Source of the DNA: CAYRDC01 sp964422925
GTDB taxonomy: Bacteria > Bacteroidota > Bacteroidia > Chitinophagales > S012-47
Direction of reading: 5' to 3'
Length of the DNA: 64,000 nucleotides
NCBI GenBank assembly: GCA_964422925.1
Contig: CAYRDC010000011.1
Coordinates: 14,559-78,558 of the forward strand
This document shows, one piece after another, positions 9,067 to 17,950 of this stretch (positions are counted from its first letter, which is position 1; every line of letters starts with the position of its first letter). The notes under the pieces are model-generated. The model had not been told where the DNA came from. It did no database searches and saw nothing but the letters and a program-made list of their open reading frames with translations. A program made the translations under genes and the position numbers.

Positions 9067-10202
9067 TGCGCCATGTATTTCTTCCGCACCTTTTCAAACG
9101 AAGGCGTATCTCGCCAATGCCATTTGGCCAGTATTTCACAGCCTCTCAGCAGGATCAGCCCCGGGTTGGAGCGTACCATGGTTTTCAGTTCGGTTTCATC
9201 GCCCACCAGCCAGGGGAAACCGGCTCCGGTTTCGGACACAAACCGGTCGATATCCGCATCGGAAGATGCCGTCACCCCCCATACCCTTCCGCCAGCTTCT
9301 GTCATGGCTTTGGCCAGGGCATTGATCCGGTCCATTTTCTTTTGCCGCGCGTGGCGGATATTGTAGCAAACGATAAACAACTTGTACCCGTCCAGTTCCA
9401 GCAAGCTGTCTGTCAGGTCCTCGCCATCACGGGTGGTGAGCCGGAAATTCTGGATTTTGGCAGGCACCCCGGGTTCCAGCACTTCGGTGCGCGTGTCAAT
9501 AAATTCCCAGTTGGTTTCATAGTCTGCCGGGAACCGCTCGAATTCCTGCTCTTCTCCGGTTTGCTTGTTCTTGAGCCGGTAAAAGAACTTGAGCTTATCG
9601 GGGATGTCAATACGGTTTTCGCAAATATTGCTGCCCGCGGCATAGGGCCGGAAGTCCTTCAGCGGCAGGTGGTTCAGCGTGTGCAGGGCAAAAGCCAACG
9701 AGGCTACTATGCCCCCGGCCAGGATCAGGTTGGCGGTTAGCCGGTTTCGGAACGGGCGGATCTGTTTCCGGGATATAAATACCGGAAGTAAAAACGCCAG
9801 GATAATAATATCTTTCCAGAAAGACTCCCAGGGAGTCAGCTTTATGGCATCCCCGAAGCAACCACAGTCCGTCACTTCCCCGGTAATGGCCGCAAAAGCT
9901 GTTAAAAAGGTAAACCAGATCATCAGCAGCAGGGAAACCCAGCTCACTAATCTGGGCAGGGCCCCGCTCAGCAAGCCGAAACCCAGGGCTATTTCCAGCA
10001 CGCACATAAAAACGGCCGCCTCCAGGGTGGTGTTCAGGAACAAAGCCGTATCAAACCACTGTAACAAGGTATAGTGGCCAAACACCTCGTAAAACTCTTC
10101 CAGCTTATAGGAAAAACCCAATGGATCATTGGCCTTCAGCAGGCCGGAAAGGATAAACAATACCCCCAGCAAATACCGGCTTATATCAGCTGCTCTCTTC
10201 AT
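9063..10202 (-). CDS. BT_3928-family protein: DoxX membrane domain fused to a thioredoxin-fold domain
   Basis: 379 aa. The N-terminal 165 residues form a DoxX-like four-helix membrane domain (starting ISRYLLGVLFILSGLLKAND, with the conserved DCGCFGDA segment about 113-120). The C-terminal part (about 225-379) looks like a peroxiredoxin/thioredoxin fold (VPAKIQNFRLTTRDGED, then GVTASSDADIDRF and GLILLRG) but has no CxxC pair. This is the organisation of the BT_3928 family, which in Bacteroides also sits next to DUF1599. The C-terminal domain faces the periplasm if the topology is normal. The DCGC cysteines suggest a redox or sulfur role, but function is unproven. It overlaps DUF1599 by 17 bp and the permease by 4 bp. 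Confidence 0.85.
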   Translation of the reverse strand: MKRAADISRYLLGVLFILSGLLKANDPLGFSYKLEEFYEVFGHYTLLQWFDTALFLNTTLEAAVFMCVLEIALGFGLLSGALPRLVSWVSLLLMIWFTFLTAFAAITGEVTDCGCFGDAIKLTPWESFWKDIIILAFLLPVFISRKQIRPFRNRLTANLILAGGIVASLAFALHTLNHLPLKDFRPYAAGSNICENRIDIPDKLKFFYRLKNKQTGEEQEFERFPADYETNWEFIDTRTEVLEPGVPAKIQNFRLTTRDGEDLTDSLLELDGYKLFIVCYNIRHARQKKMDRINALAKAMTEAGGRVWGVTASSDADIDRFVSETGAGFPWLVGDETELKTMVRSNPGLILLRGCEILAKWHWRDTPSFEKVRKKYMAQ

Positions 10203-10743
10203 GACCGAATTTTAAGGTTATCAGGGCAAAAACGGCATAGTTGATAATATCCATGTAATTGGCAGCAGCCCCTTCTGATACTATGGTCTGCCCTTTATTG
10301 TTTTCAATTTGTTTCAGTCTCAGGATTTTCATCAGGATCAGGTCGGTAAAGCTGCTTACGCGCATATCGCGCCAGGCTTCCCCGTAATCATGGTTTTTGC
10401 GCATCATCAGCGCTTTGGCTTCCTCTGCCTTGGCATCATACAATGCCAGTAATTTCCTTTGCGGCATTTCGGTTTCGGTATTGCTGCCCAGTTCGAGCTG
10501 AATAAGGGCCATGATCCCATAATTGACAATGCCTGTAAATTCCGCTTCTGTTGATTCGTTGACCAACTTCGTTCCTTTTTCCTCAATGGTTCGTATCCGC
10601 TGCGCCTTGATAAAAATCTGGTCTGTCAGTGAAGACGGGCGAAGAATGCGCCAGGCAGCTCCGTAATCTTTATGCTTTTTGATAAAAAGATTGCGGCAGT
10701 CGGCTATGATGGAATCATACTGCGAGTTGGTATCTGTAATCAA
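10186..10743 (-). CDS. DUF1599-domain protein with two repeats
   Basis: About 185 aa with two copies of the DUF1599 repeat: KKHKDYGAAWRILRPSSLTDQIFIKAQRI (about 16-44) and RKNHDYGEAWRDMRVSSFTDLILMKILR (about 108-135), each followed by an INYxIxALI helix. The family is soluble, all-helical and of unknown function, common in Bacteroidota. The frame stays open to 11103, but that extension runs antisense through folP and matches nothing. No ATG lies near the family N-terminus, so a TTG at 10741-10743 (MITDTNSQYDSIIADCR) is the best start; an ATT just after it is possible. It is first in the operon with DoxX, the permease and aroK, and divergent from folP. Confidence 0.82.
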   Translation of the reverse strand: MITDTNSQYDSIIADCRNLFIKKHKDYGAAWRILRPSSLTDQIFIKAQRIRTIEEKGTKLVNESTEAEFTGIVNYGIMALIQLELGSNTETEMPQRKLLALYDAKAEEAKALMMRKNHDYGEAWRDMRVSSFTDLILMKILRLKQIENNKGQTIVSEGAAANYMDIINYAVFALITLKFGHEESS

Positions 10744-10752
10744 GGTTTTGTC

Positions 10753-10760
10753 TAAATTTG
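10753..10760 (+). promoter_or_regulatory. -7 promoter box for folP-cdaA
   Basis: TAAATTTG is an exact match to the Bacteroidota -7 consensus TAnnTTTG. Transcription would begin near 10766, just upstream of the ATG at 10778. This supports the shorter folP start. A TTG at 10727-10729 is a weak -33 candidate with long spacing. The box lies 10 bp from the proposed start of divergent DUF1599. Confidence 0.5.
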
Positions 10761-10777
10761 GTGCATCAGCAAATCCG

Positions 10778-11647
10778 ATGGCGGATAAATTTACGGTATT
10801 TACCCAAAAACAAACGCTTAATTGCCGGGGGCAATTACTGGTAATGGACAAGCCCCTGGTCATGGGCATTATCAACTGTACGCCCGACAGTTTTTTTAAT
10901 GGCGGAGCCTTCCAGAGCCCGCAGCAAGCTGTTGACCGGGCCGGGCAAATGCTGGAGGAAGGTGCGGACATACTGGACATTGGCGGCATGTCGTCCCGCC
11001 CGGGGGCAAAACCTATAGGTACTGAAGAGGAAGCCGGAAGGGTATTGCCCGCGATTGAAGCCATGATAAAGGCTTTCCCCGGGGCCATTCTTTCTCTCGA
11101 CACTTACCGAAGCGAAGTGGCAAGGCCTGCCCTCGAAGCAGGAGTTTCCATCCTGAACGACATCACCGCGGGGCGGCAAGACCCGGAGATGTTTTCACTG
11201 GCGGTTTCCTGCGGAGCGCCTTATATCCTGATGCACATGCAGGGCATGCCGGATACCATGCAGCAAAACCCGCAATACAAAGATGTCGTGCTGGAAGTGA
11301 CTGATTTCCTGATCGGACGCATGGACGCTGCCCGGAAGGCCGGATTAAAAGACGTGATCCTTGACCCCGGGTTTGGTTTCGGAAAAACCCTGGAGCATAA
11401 TTACCTGCTGCTAAAACACCTGGAAGTATTTTCAACGCTGGGCGCTCCCGTACTGGTAGGCGTTTCCCGTAAATCCATGATCAACCGGCTGCTGAACATC
11501 CGGCCCGTGGAAGCGCTAAACGGCACCACGGCCCTGCACATGCTTGCCCTGGAAAGAGGCGCTTCCATACTCCGGGTGCACGATGTCCGGGAGGCCGTGG
11601 AAGCCGTGGAGATATTCTGTTACTTAAGGGATGTTCAGAATCCTTAG
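10778..11647 (+). CDS. folP: Dihydropteroate synthase
   Basis: 289 aa. Hallmarks of DHPS are present: LVMGIINCTPDSFFNGG (about 27-43), GADILDIGGMSSRPGAKP (about 65-82), DTYRSEVARPALEAG, LILMHMQG-type segment (YILMHMQGMPDT), and DPGFGFGKTLEHNYLLL with VGVSRKSMI. It condenses p-aminobenzoate with dihydropterin pyrophosphate in folate synthesis. I use ATG 10778 (MADKFTVFTQKQTLNCRG) because it gives the family N-terminus and follows an exact -7 box; the open frame runs further upstream to 10679. The gene is followed by cdaA, the same folP-cdaA order I recall from Bacteroides. Confidence 0.94.
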   Translation: MADKFTVFTQKQTLNCRGQLLVMDKPLVMGIINCTPDSFFNGGAFQSPQQAVDRAGQMLEEGADILDIGGMSSRPGAKPIGTEEEAGRVLPAIEAMIKAFPGAILSLDTYRSEVARPALEAGVSILNDITAGRQDPEMFSLAVSCGAPYILMHMQGMPDTMQQNPQYKDVVLEVTDFLIGRMDAARKAGLKDVILDPGFGFGKTLEHNYLLLKHLEVFSTLGAPVLVGVSRKSMINRLLNIRPVEALNGTTALHMLALERGASILRVHDVREAVEAVEIFCYLRDVQNP

Positions 11648-11663
11648 ATTTGGCAATGAACTT

Positions 11664-12488
11664 ATGACCCTCCTTTTCAAAATCTGGTTCCTTGAAATGC
11701 ACTGGGTGGACCTGGTGGATATCACCCTGGTTGCTATCCTTTTGTTTCAGTTATTCCGTTTGGTCCGCGGGAGCCTGGCTTTCAATATACTCATCGGGCT
11801 CTTGCTGGTATATTTTGCCTCTGTTTTGGTTCGAACCCTGAACATGCAATTGTTGTCGCGCATCCTCGGCAATTTTGTGGATGTTGGGGTGCTGGCCGTG
11901 CTGATTGTTTTTCAACCGGAGATCAGGCGGTTTCTGTTATACCTTGGGCAAAGCAGCCGTTTCGGAGGGGGCGGTTTCCTGAAAGGTTTCAGCCTGCGCC
12001 AGATCTCCATTTCGAGGCAAAAATCCATACAGGTGCATGAAATCATCCAGGCACTGCATGCCATGTCGAGAAACCGGACGGGGGGCATTATCGTTTGCGC
12101 GGTAGCCAGCAAACTGCAGTCGTTTGCCGATACAGGTGTAACCTTGAATGCACGCATCTCCAAAGAACTGCTGGAATCCATCTTTTTCAAAAACAATCCC
12201 CTGCATGATGGAGCCGTAATTATTGCTAACGGGGTGATTAAGGCTGCCCGCTGCATCCTGCCGATTTCAGAAAACTCCAACCTGCCCCATTACTACGGGC
12301 TTCGCCACCGCTCAGCCATTGGCATCACGGAACAAAGCAATGCTGTTGCCTTTGTGGTGTCGGAAGAAACCGGGCAGATCAGCTATGCCCGGCACGGGGA
12401 CCTCGTGGAAGACCCCTCGGACGCGGAAATTGAAAAATTATTGCTAAGCATTTTCTCCCGGCAGGTCCAGATGCCTCAAATGGCCTGA
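11664..12488 (+). CDS. cdaA: Diadenylate cyclase CdaA (TIGR00159 family)
   Basis: 274 aa from the ATG at 11664; an in-frame ATG at 11631 would overlap folP by 17 bp. Two to three membrane helices at about 9-80 (IGLLLVYFASVLV) precede a DisA_N cyclase domain (about 95-260). The catalytic signatures are intact: D182-G183-A184 in LHDGAVII and R214-H215-R216 in LRHRSAIG. It makes cyclic di-AMP from two ATP at the inner membrane, a signal linked to cell-wall and potassium homeostasis in other bacteria. It is downstream of folP with 16 bp between them, so it is probably co-transcribed. Its last 13 bp overlap the convergent adenine deaminase gene. Confidence 0.93.
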   Translation: MTLLFKIWFLEMHWVDLVDITLVAILLFQLFRLVRGSLAFNILIGLLLVYFASVLVRTLNMQLLSRILGNFVDVGVLAVLIVFQPEIRRFLLYLGQSSRFGGGGFLKGFSLRQISISRQKSIQVHEIIQALHAMSRNRTGGIIVCAVASKLQSFADTGVTLNARISKELLESIFFKNNPLHDGAVIIANGVIKAARCILPISENSNLPHYYGLRHRSAIGITEQSNAVAFVVSEETGQISYARHGDLVEDPSDAEIEKLLLSIFSRQVQMPQMA

Positions 12489-13504
12489 TGGTCCCGGAAC
12501 CAGGTCTCCAGTTCCTCCAACAATTTTTTCTTTCGCTCTGCAGGAGCCAGTGAACCGATCACGGCATTCCTTGACAGGGTAAGCAAATCATCCCGGTTTA
12601 ATGCCAAAGCCTCGGTGACGGCCAGGAAATTATCCGTCAGGTATCCGCCAAAATAAGCCGGGTCATCGGAATTCACGGTAGCTATTAAGCCTTTGTCCAG
12701 CATCTGTTTCAGGGGATGTTTTCTTAAATCGGGCACCACCTGCAGGGCTTTGTTGGAAAGCGGGCAAACCGTGAGTACCATTTGATCCCGTACCAACCGT
12801 TCTAGCAGGGCCGGATCGTCCAGGCAATGATTACCGTGATCAATCCGGTCAACCTTCAGCAGGTCAAGCGCCTGCCGGACATATTCGGCCGGGCCTTCTT
12901 CCCCGGCATGGGCCGTCACGAAAAATCCGTCTTCCCGTGCCCGGGCAAAAACCCGCTGAAACTTTTCGGGTGGATTGCTCACTTCGGAACTGTCCAGCCC
13001 AAACCCGTCAATCCACTCCCGGTAGGGCATCGCTTCCTCATAGGTGGCCATGGCATCTTCTTCCGGCAAATGCCGGAGGAAACACAGGATCAGCCGACTG
13101 CTGATGTCATATTCCTCCCGGGCCAGGACCAGCGCCCGGTGAATCCCCCGGATGACATAATCAAAAGGAACGCCCCGGTCGGTATGGGTCTGGGGATCGA
13201 AAAAGATTTCCGTATGCCGAATATTCTCTGCCCGGCAATGCTGCAGGTAATCCATGGTCAGGTCATAAAAATCGGCCTCACGCTGCAAAACCCCCGCTCC
13301 TTCATAATACAGGTCCAGGAACTCCTGCAGGTTGTTGAAGCGGTAAGCTTCTTTCAGTTCATCCACAGAGGCATAGCGCAGGGGCACATTGTTCCGGACA
13401 GCCAGGCGAAACATCAACTCCGGCTGCAAGGTACCCTCGATGTGAAGGTGCAATTCCACTTTGGGCATCCCCCCGATAACAGATTTCAGGTCGGTCATAA
13501 TCAT
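12476..13504 (-). CDS. Adenine deaminase (adenosine deaminase superfamily)
   Basis: 342 aa, amidohydrolase fold. Metal and catalytic motifs are KVELHLHIEGTL (HxH about 17-19), TAHAGEEG (about 198-205) with the catalytic Glu, DHGNHCL and NSDDPAYFGGYL. The SDDPAYFGGY ending and the AYRFNNLQEFLDLYYEG segment are features I associate with adenine deaminases of this superfamily rather than true adenosine deaminases, so adenine to hypoxanthine is the favoured reaction. Adenosine deaminase remains the alternative. It is monocistronic on the minus strand, overlapping cdaA tail to tail by 13 bp. Confidence 0.85.
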   Translation of the reverse strand: MIMTDLKSVIGGMPKVELHLHIEGTLQPELMFRLAVRNNVPLRYASVDELKEAYRFNNLQEFLDLYYEGAGVLQREADFYDLTMDYLQHCRAENIRHTEIFFDPQTHTDRGVPFDYVIRGIHRALVLAREEYDISSRLILCFLRHLPEEDAMATYEEAMPYREWIDGFGLDSSEVSNPPEKFQRVFARAREDGFFVTAHAGEEGPAEYVRQALDLLKVDRIDHGNHCLDDPALLERLVRDQMVLTVCPLSNKALQVVPDLRKHPLKQMLDKGLIATVNSDDPAYFGGYLTDNFLAVTEALALNRDDLLTLSRNAVIGSLAPAERKKKLLEELETWFRDHQAI

Positions 13505-13591
13505 TATTTACAGGCTAAATTATAAATCCGGGGAAAGCCTGAAAAACATTGCTACCAAATTGCCGTATGAGCCCCAAAGAACCTTGTCAAT

Positions 13592-15100
13592 ATGAACCGT
13601 AAAATACCTCTGATCGGACTCGTCTTTCCTGTTGCCATTTTACCGTTACTTTTACTAAACAGCCACTCAAACGGCCCGCTTCAAAACAGTAATTTACTGA
13701 GAGTTACCGGAGCGCCCGGGGAATATACCTGCAATTATTGCCACACCCAGTACCCGGATAACTCCGGCCTGGGAACACTGACTCTGGATTTTGGAAATGA
13801 TCCTTATTATCTGCCCGGGCAAACCTATACCATTACCCTTACCCAGACCGGGTCAACTATCAATATGTACGGGTTCCAGCTTACAGCCCTGGATACGGTC
13901 AATCAAAGGGCCGGCACTTTTTTGCCGGTGGCGGGAACTGACACTTTCTTCATCAACCAGCGGCAATACATCGAGCATAACACTCCGGGTAGTACCGGAT
14001 CCTGGACATTTCAATGGGTTGCACCACAAAACAATGCAGGAGATATCACTTTCTACGCGGCCACCGTGGCGGCTCAATACCCAACCGGGACCTCGGGTGA
14101 CCGGACGTATTCCGTTGCGAAAGTATTCCCGGCCTTGCAGCAGCCGGTGGCCGGTTTACAGGCATCCGATACAGTGGTGTGCCGGGGTAACCAGGTCCAG
14201 TTCACGAACCTGTCGCAAAATGACGACAGCCGCGCCTGGTATTTCGAGGGAGGATCACCCGCCATGTCAACCCTAGATGATCCGGTGGTTACCTACACTA
14301 ATCCCGGGCAATTCCAGGTGAAACTGGTGGTCAGCAATCCCTTGGGAAGTGATTCAGTAGTAATGGAAAAGTACATCCATGTAAATTCCGAACCGGATGG
14401 TGCGCTCGAAGCCCAGGATGTTTCCTGCTTTGGTTACCAGAACGGTTCCCTGTCCTTTCAGCCGGCAGCGGGAGCAGGCCCGTTCAGCTACCAATGGTCC
14501 AACGGGCAAACGGCTTCAGCCGCCACCAACCTGCAGGCCGGCATTAGCTATTGCGTTACCGTGACGGACAGCAAGGGATGCAGCGCCAGCTTTTGCGGGC
14601 AGGTAAGCCAGCCCCAGGAACTTACCGCCACGGCCAATGCCACGCCTTCCCATGCCGTCAATCCGGATGGTTCCATTGACCTGACCGTATCGGGCGGTAC
14701 ACCTCCTTACGCCTTCCTATGGTCAACCAGCGACACGGCCGAGGACCTGCAAAACCTATACGCGGGAACCTATCATGTCACCATAACGGATCACAACCAA
14801 TGCAGCAAAACCCTGAACATAGAAGTTCCCCTGGCTACAGGGGTGAGAACCCTTTCGGCCGCCTCTCTGAAAATATATCCTAACCCGGCCCGGGAATCTG
14901 TTACTGTCAGCGGCCTGCAGTCCGACCGTAATTACACCCTGACTGTGTTCAACATTGCCGGCAACCGGGTCCGTACTGAAAAACTCAAGCCCGGACAGGA
15001 TACGTTCATCCTGCACCTGAATTCCCTGCCTCCGGGATCCTACTTCCTGGAAATACAATCCGCGGGTGACAGCCGTATCCTCCCTTTCCAGGTGCAATAA
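13592..15100 (+). CDS. Secreted choice-of-anchor V protein with PKD, SprB-like repeats and T9SS sorting domain
   Basis: 502 aa. A hydrophobic signal segment (about 5-23) is followed by a choice-of-anchor V domain containing C47xxC50H51, a c-type-heme-like motif (YTCNYCHTQY). Next comes a PKD-like domain (about 190-270, VVCRGNQVQFTNLS and DPVVTYTNPGQFQVKL). Two SprB-like repeats follow (about 275-345 and 352-415, each with VTVTDxxGC or VTITDHNQC near the end), then a type A sorting domain (about 425-502, LKIYPNPARESV). It is predicted to be exported by T9SS. Whether the CxxCH motif binds heme is not shown; a histidine or methionine ligand cannot be assigned. Confidence 0.88.
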   Translation: MNRKIPLIGLVFPVAILPLLLLNSHSNGPLQNSNLLRVTGAPGEYTCNYCHTQYPDNSGLGTLTLDFGNDPYYLPGQTYTITLTQTGSTINMYGFQLTALDTVNQRAGTFLPVAGTDTFFINQRQYIEHNTPGSTGSWTFQWVAPQNNAGDITFYAATVAAQYPTGTSGDRTYSVAKVFPALQQPVAGLQASDTVVCRGNQVQFTNLSQNDDSRAWYFEGGSPAMSTLDDPVVTYTNPGQFQVKLVVSNPLGSDSVVMEKYIHVNSEPDGALEAQDVSCFGYQNGSLSFQPAAGAGPFSYQWSNGQTASAATNLQAGISYCVTVTDSKGCSASFCGQVSQPQELTATANATPSHAVNPDGSIDLTVSGGTPPYAFLWSTSDTAEDLQNLYAGTYHVTITDHNQCSKTLNIEVPLATGVRTLSAASLKIYPNPARESVTVSGLQSDRNYTLTVFNIAGNRVRTEKLKPGQDTFILHLNSLPPGSYFLEIQSAGDSRILPFQVQ

Positions 15101-15146
15101 ACCGACCGCTTGGTGAATTGGCGCCCGGGTACTATTTTTAGCTCCG

Positions 15147-15623
15147 GTGGATATCCTGTTGCTTGTCCTTGGCGCCATAGTGATGCTGGCCGGCATCATC
15201 GGGTGCGTTGTACCCGTTCTGCCGGGCCCGCCCCTGAGCTACGCGGGCTTGCTTCTGCTTCATTTCACCCGTTTCGGGCATTTCAGCATAAGTTTTCTGC
15301 TCATTTTTGCCGGCATCGCTATTCTCGTAACGGTTCTCGATTACATCGTTCCCATTTTGGGAACCAAAAAATATGGCGGCAGCAAAGCGGGGGTCTGGGG
15401 CTCCACCATCGGCCTGCTGGCAGGTATGTTTTTCTTTCCGCCATTAGGAATTATTATCGGCCCTTTCACAGGCGCTTTTGTTTTTGAAATGTTGCGCGGA
15501 GCGGGCGCTTCAAAATCCTTCCGTTCCGCCTGGGGCTCCTTTGTAGGGTTCCTCTTCGCCACCGGCTTCAAGCTCATGGCCTCTTTGGCTATGGCTTTCT
15601 ATTTTGTAAAGGCTGTTTTCTGA
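15147..15623 (+). CDS. DUF456 membrane protein
   Basis: 158 aa with four predicted membrane helices in two glycine-rich pairs, the typical DUF456 layout. The conserved PGPPLSYAGLLLL is near residue 27, the central loop reads DYIVPILGTKKYGGSKAGVWGSTIGLLAG, and the third region is PPLGIIIGPFTGAFVFEML. The glycine-zipper-like segments suggest helix packing, but no activity is known. The start is GTG at 15147. It follows the T9SS gene by 46 bp and may be on its transcript. Confidence 0.9.
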   Translation: MDILLLVLGAIVMLAGIIGCVVPVLPGPPLSYAGLLLLHFTRFGHFSISFLLIFAGIAILVTVLDYIVPILGTKKYGGSKAGVWGSTIGLLAGMFFFPPLGIIIGPFTGAFVFEMLRGAGASKSFRSAWGSFVGFLFATGFKLMASLAMAFYFVKAVF

Positions 15624-15668
15624 GTTCAAACCGGGGAAAACCAATGCCGTTCACCTGTTGTTAATCAT

Positions 15669-15676
15669 TATATTTG
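15669..15676 (+). promoter_or_regulatory. -7 promoter box upstream of the Ycf48-like gene
   Basis: TATATTTG matches the Bacteroidota -7 consensus exactly. It would give a leader of about 105 nt before the ATG at 15788. No clear -33 TTG lies at the usual distance. A weaker box (TACATTGT, about 15697) is an alternative. Confidence 0.4.
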
Positions 15677-15787
15677 TACGGAAAAATATTTTTTGCTACA
15701 TTGTATTCCGGTAAGCAGAGCATTTCACCCAAAAAGCCAATTATTCCTGATATATCGTGATATATTTTACACCAAAATTCATATGCC

Positions 15788-16984
15788 ATGAAAAAATTGT
15801 ACGCATGCCTTGGAGCTGTTTTGCTGATCACTGTTCAAGCGGCTTTCGCCCAGGGAAGCTGGAACACATTAACTTCACCAACGAACCATGATTTATGGGG
15901 CGTATTTTTCCTGGATGATTTAAACGGGTGGGTAGTCGGTGACAGTGGCACTATATTAAAAACCACGAACGGGGGGCAGACCTGGGACACACCAGTCACA
16001 CCAGCAGGAACCGAAAACATAAATTTGCGCGATGTGATCTTCATTGACCAGAATGTGGGCTACATAGCCGGTGAATACAAATGCCTGAAATCCACTGATG
16101 GCGGAGGCCATTGGTTCTGGCTCACCGACCCGGCATCTGATGCAGTGGCAGCCAAAGGCAACCGCCTGGCTTATATCCAGACTTCCGAAGTTTACACCTC
16201 GACCGACCAGGGAGCCACCACCACGCAGCATATCAATGTGTCATCGAACAATACCCTGCTGCGCGATATCGATATGCTCGACAGCATTACGTTAATTGTC
16301 AGCGGTGCGGTAGGAGGCATATTCCGGTCAACCGACTTCGGCAATACCTGGACTGATGTATCGCACGGAACCGAACAGGTATATGAAATGGATTTTCTGG
16401 ACGCGACAACCGGTTGGTTTTGCGCCACGGGCGGAAAAATCGCCAAAACCACTGACGGAGGGCAGACCTGGACAGACCTGGCCACGCTGACCGGTTTCCA
16501 GTGGTTCTACGACATTGATTTTCCAGATGCCAGCACGGGATTCGTGGTTGGCGACTGGAAGGGCCTGCTCAAAAGCACGGATGGCGGGCAGACCTGGGCG
16601 CGTGAAACCATCAACGGGGCGGACACTTCGGTGGAAACCTGGCGCGGAGTGCATGCCCTGCGGGCCGATTATGCCTTTGCCGTAGGCGACAGCGGGGCCA
16701 TCGTGCGGCTGGGTGTACCCGCGGGAATTCCGAAACCGCTGATTGCGGAAAAACTTGTTGTTGCCCCCAACCCTTCAACTGGCGCATTTCAACTGGAACT
16801 TCCAGGAAGCAGTTCACGCTGGGATATCCGCGTCATGGACCTCAGCGGAAAAGTGTTGGCATCCTATACCGTGCAGCCTTCCGGTACCCTTACGGTAAAT
16901 ACGCACCTGTCCAACGGGCAATACCTGCTCGAGGCGGTGTCAGGCTCCACCCGGCTGATCACCAAATTCCTGATTGTACAATAG
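15788..16984 (+). CDS. Secreted Ycf48-like beta-propeller protein with T9SS sorting domain
   Basis: 398 aa. Signal peptide 1-21 (ends VQAAFAQ). The body is a run of Ycf48/BNR-type blades, each with the pattern GWVVGDSGTILKTTNGGQTW; matching copies occur at about 49-68, 188-203, 207-232 and 255-280. The sorting domain starts at LVVAPNPSTGAF (about 323) and ends KFLIVQ. This predicts an extracellular or surface beta-propeller protein. Ycf48 of cyanobacteria helps assemble photosystem II, but in Bacteroidota the fold is a generic secreted module and no photosystem role is implied. An intrinsic terminator follows 19 bp after the stop. Confidence 0.88.
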   Translation: MKKLYACLGAVLLITVQAAFAQGSWNTLTSPTNHDLWGVFFLDDLNGWVVGDSGTILKTTNGGQTWDTPVTPAGTENINLRDVIFIDQNVGYIAGEYKCLKSTDGGGHWFWLTDPASDAVAAKGNRLAYIQTSEVYTSTDQGATTTQHINVSSNNTLLRDIDMLDSITLIVSGAVGGIFRSTDFGNTWTDVSHGTEQVYEMDFLDATTGWFCATGGKIAKTTDGGQTWTDLATLTGFQWFYDIDFPDASTGFVVGDWKGLLKSTDGGQTWARETINGADTSVETWRGVHALRADYAFAVGDSGAIVRLGVPAGIPKPLIAEKLVVAPNPSTGAFQLELPGSSSRWDIRVMDLSGKVLASYTVQPSGTLTVNTHLSNGQYLLEAVSGSTRLITKFLIVQ

Positions 16985-17002
16985 GAAAAAAGGTTATCTT
17001 TA

Positions 17003-17032
17003 AAAGGCGGGAGCAATCCCGCCTTTCTTTTT
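17003..17032 (+). terminator. Intrinsic terminator after the Ycf48-like gene
   Basis: A perfect 10-bp stem (17003-17012 with 17017-17026) closes a GCAA tetraloop. The GC core is GGCGGGA/TCCCGCC, and a T-rich tail TTTCTTTTT follows. Confidence 0.9.
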
Positions 17033-17051
17033 CATTGCAGGGATTAAACCA

Positions 17052-17882
17052 GTGACATTGAATAAACTGTTGATAATTGTCTGCCTTTCGTTGCCGCTGG
17101 GCAGTTGCCAACCCATGTGGGATACCGTGCAGGTGGAGAACCTGAACGGCAATCAAATCAGCATTTTCGGGCACGGGGGCATGGGGATCCACAACAAATT
17201 ACCGATCGATTCCAGGGCTTCCATCCTGGAATGCATTGAAATGGGCAGCGATGGCACTGAGATGGATGTGCAACTGACGGCTGACGGGGAACTGGTGGCA
17301 TTTCATGATGCGGATCTCAGCGGGATGACCCGGTGCTCCGGCACTATCCATGAAAAAACCGTTGCGGAAGTGACGGCCTGTTCGTTCAATAACGGTTCCC
17401 CGCTGGCAACCGTCCGGGAAATCCTGCAAGCAATCCCTGACCTGTCAGAAATGATCATAACATTTGACTGTAAATTGTACGGAGGAACGGCCGGCAGCCC
17501 TTTCTATGAACAATACGCAATGGCCATTGACAACATAGCCCGCGATTTCTCCATGGGTAACCGGTTGTTCATCGAATCGCAGGACAGCAGTTTTTTGCGT
17601 GCCGTGCGGCAGGTAAACCCGGCCCTTCCCCTGTTTATTTACCCACCTGATTTTGAAACCGGCATAAGCATTGCCCGAAAACTGGACCTCTACGGAATAA
17701 CCATTTCAGTGAGGGATATCACGGCAAAACAAGTGCAGCAGGCCCACGCGGAAGGGTTCCGGGTCACCCTATGGAATACCAATACCCGCAAAACCAACCG
17801 GGAAGCCGTTTTGATGAGCCCGGATTATATCCAGACCGATAACCTATCTTACCTGCTACGCCATGCCGGGAACTTACACTAA
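17052..17882 (+). CDS. Glycerophosphodiester phosphodiesterase-like lipoprotein
   Basis: 276 aa from a GTG start. The lipoprotein signal ends in LPLGSC (Cys19), so the protein is probably anchored in a membrane. The GDPD signature is visible: FGHGGMG in place of the usual AHRG, SILECIEMGSDGTEMDVQLTADGELVAFHD (two acidic metal ligands in E-x-D and the second His in FHD), and a C-terminal IQTDNLSYL matching the usual TDxP segment. GDPDs hydrolyse glycerophosphodiesters to glycerol 3-phosphate and an alcohol. The replaced arginine in the first motif is a departure that may affect activity. The sulfotransferase gene follows after 68 bp. Confidence 0.85.
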   Translation: MTLNKLLIIVCLSLPLGSCQPMWDTVQVENLNGNQISIFGHGGMGIHNKLPIDSRASILECIEMGSDGTEMDVQLTADGELVAFHDADLSGMTRCSGTIHEKTVAEVTACSFNNGSPLATVREILQAIPDLSEMIITFDCKLYGGTAGSPFYEQYAMAIDNIARDFSMGNRLFIESQDSSFLRAVRQVNPALPLFIYPPDFETGISIARKLDLYGITISVRDITAKQVQQAHAEGFRVTLWNTNTRKTNREAVLMSPDYIQTDNLSYLLRHAGNLH

Positions 17883-17950
17883 AACACTCATTCATCTGAA
17901 ATTTTCAGTTTGTAAATTCGTTATGGTTGTGCAGAAAACAGGCAGCCATC

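Noticed and set aside
10744..11103. 5' extension of the DUF1599 frame
   Set aside because: It runs antisense through folP and matches nothing; the family starts near residue MITDTNSQYD.
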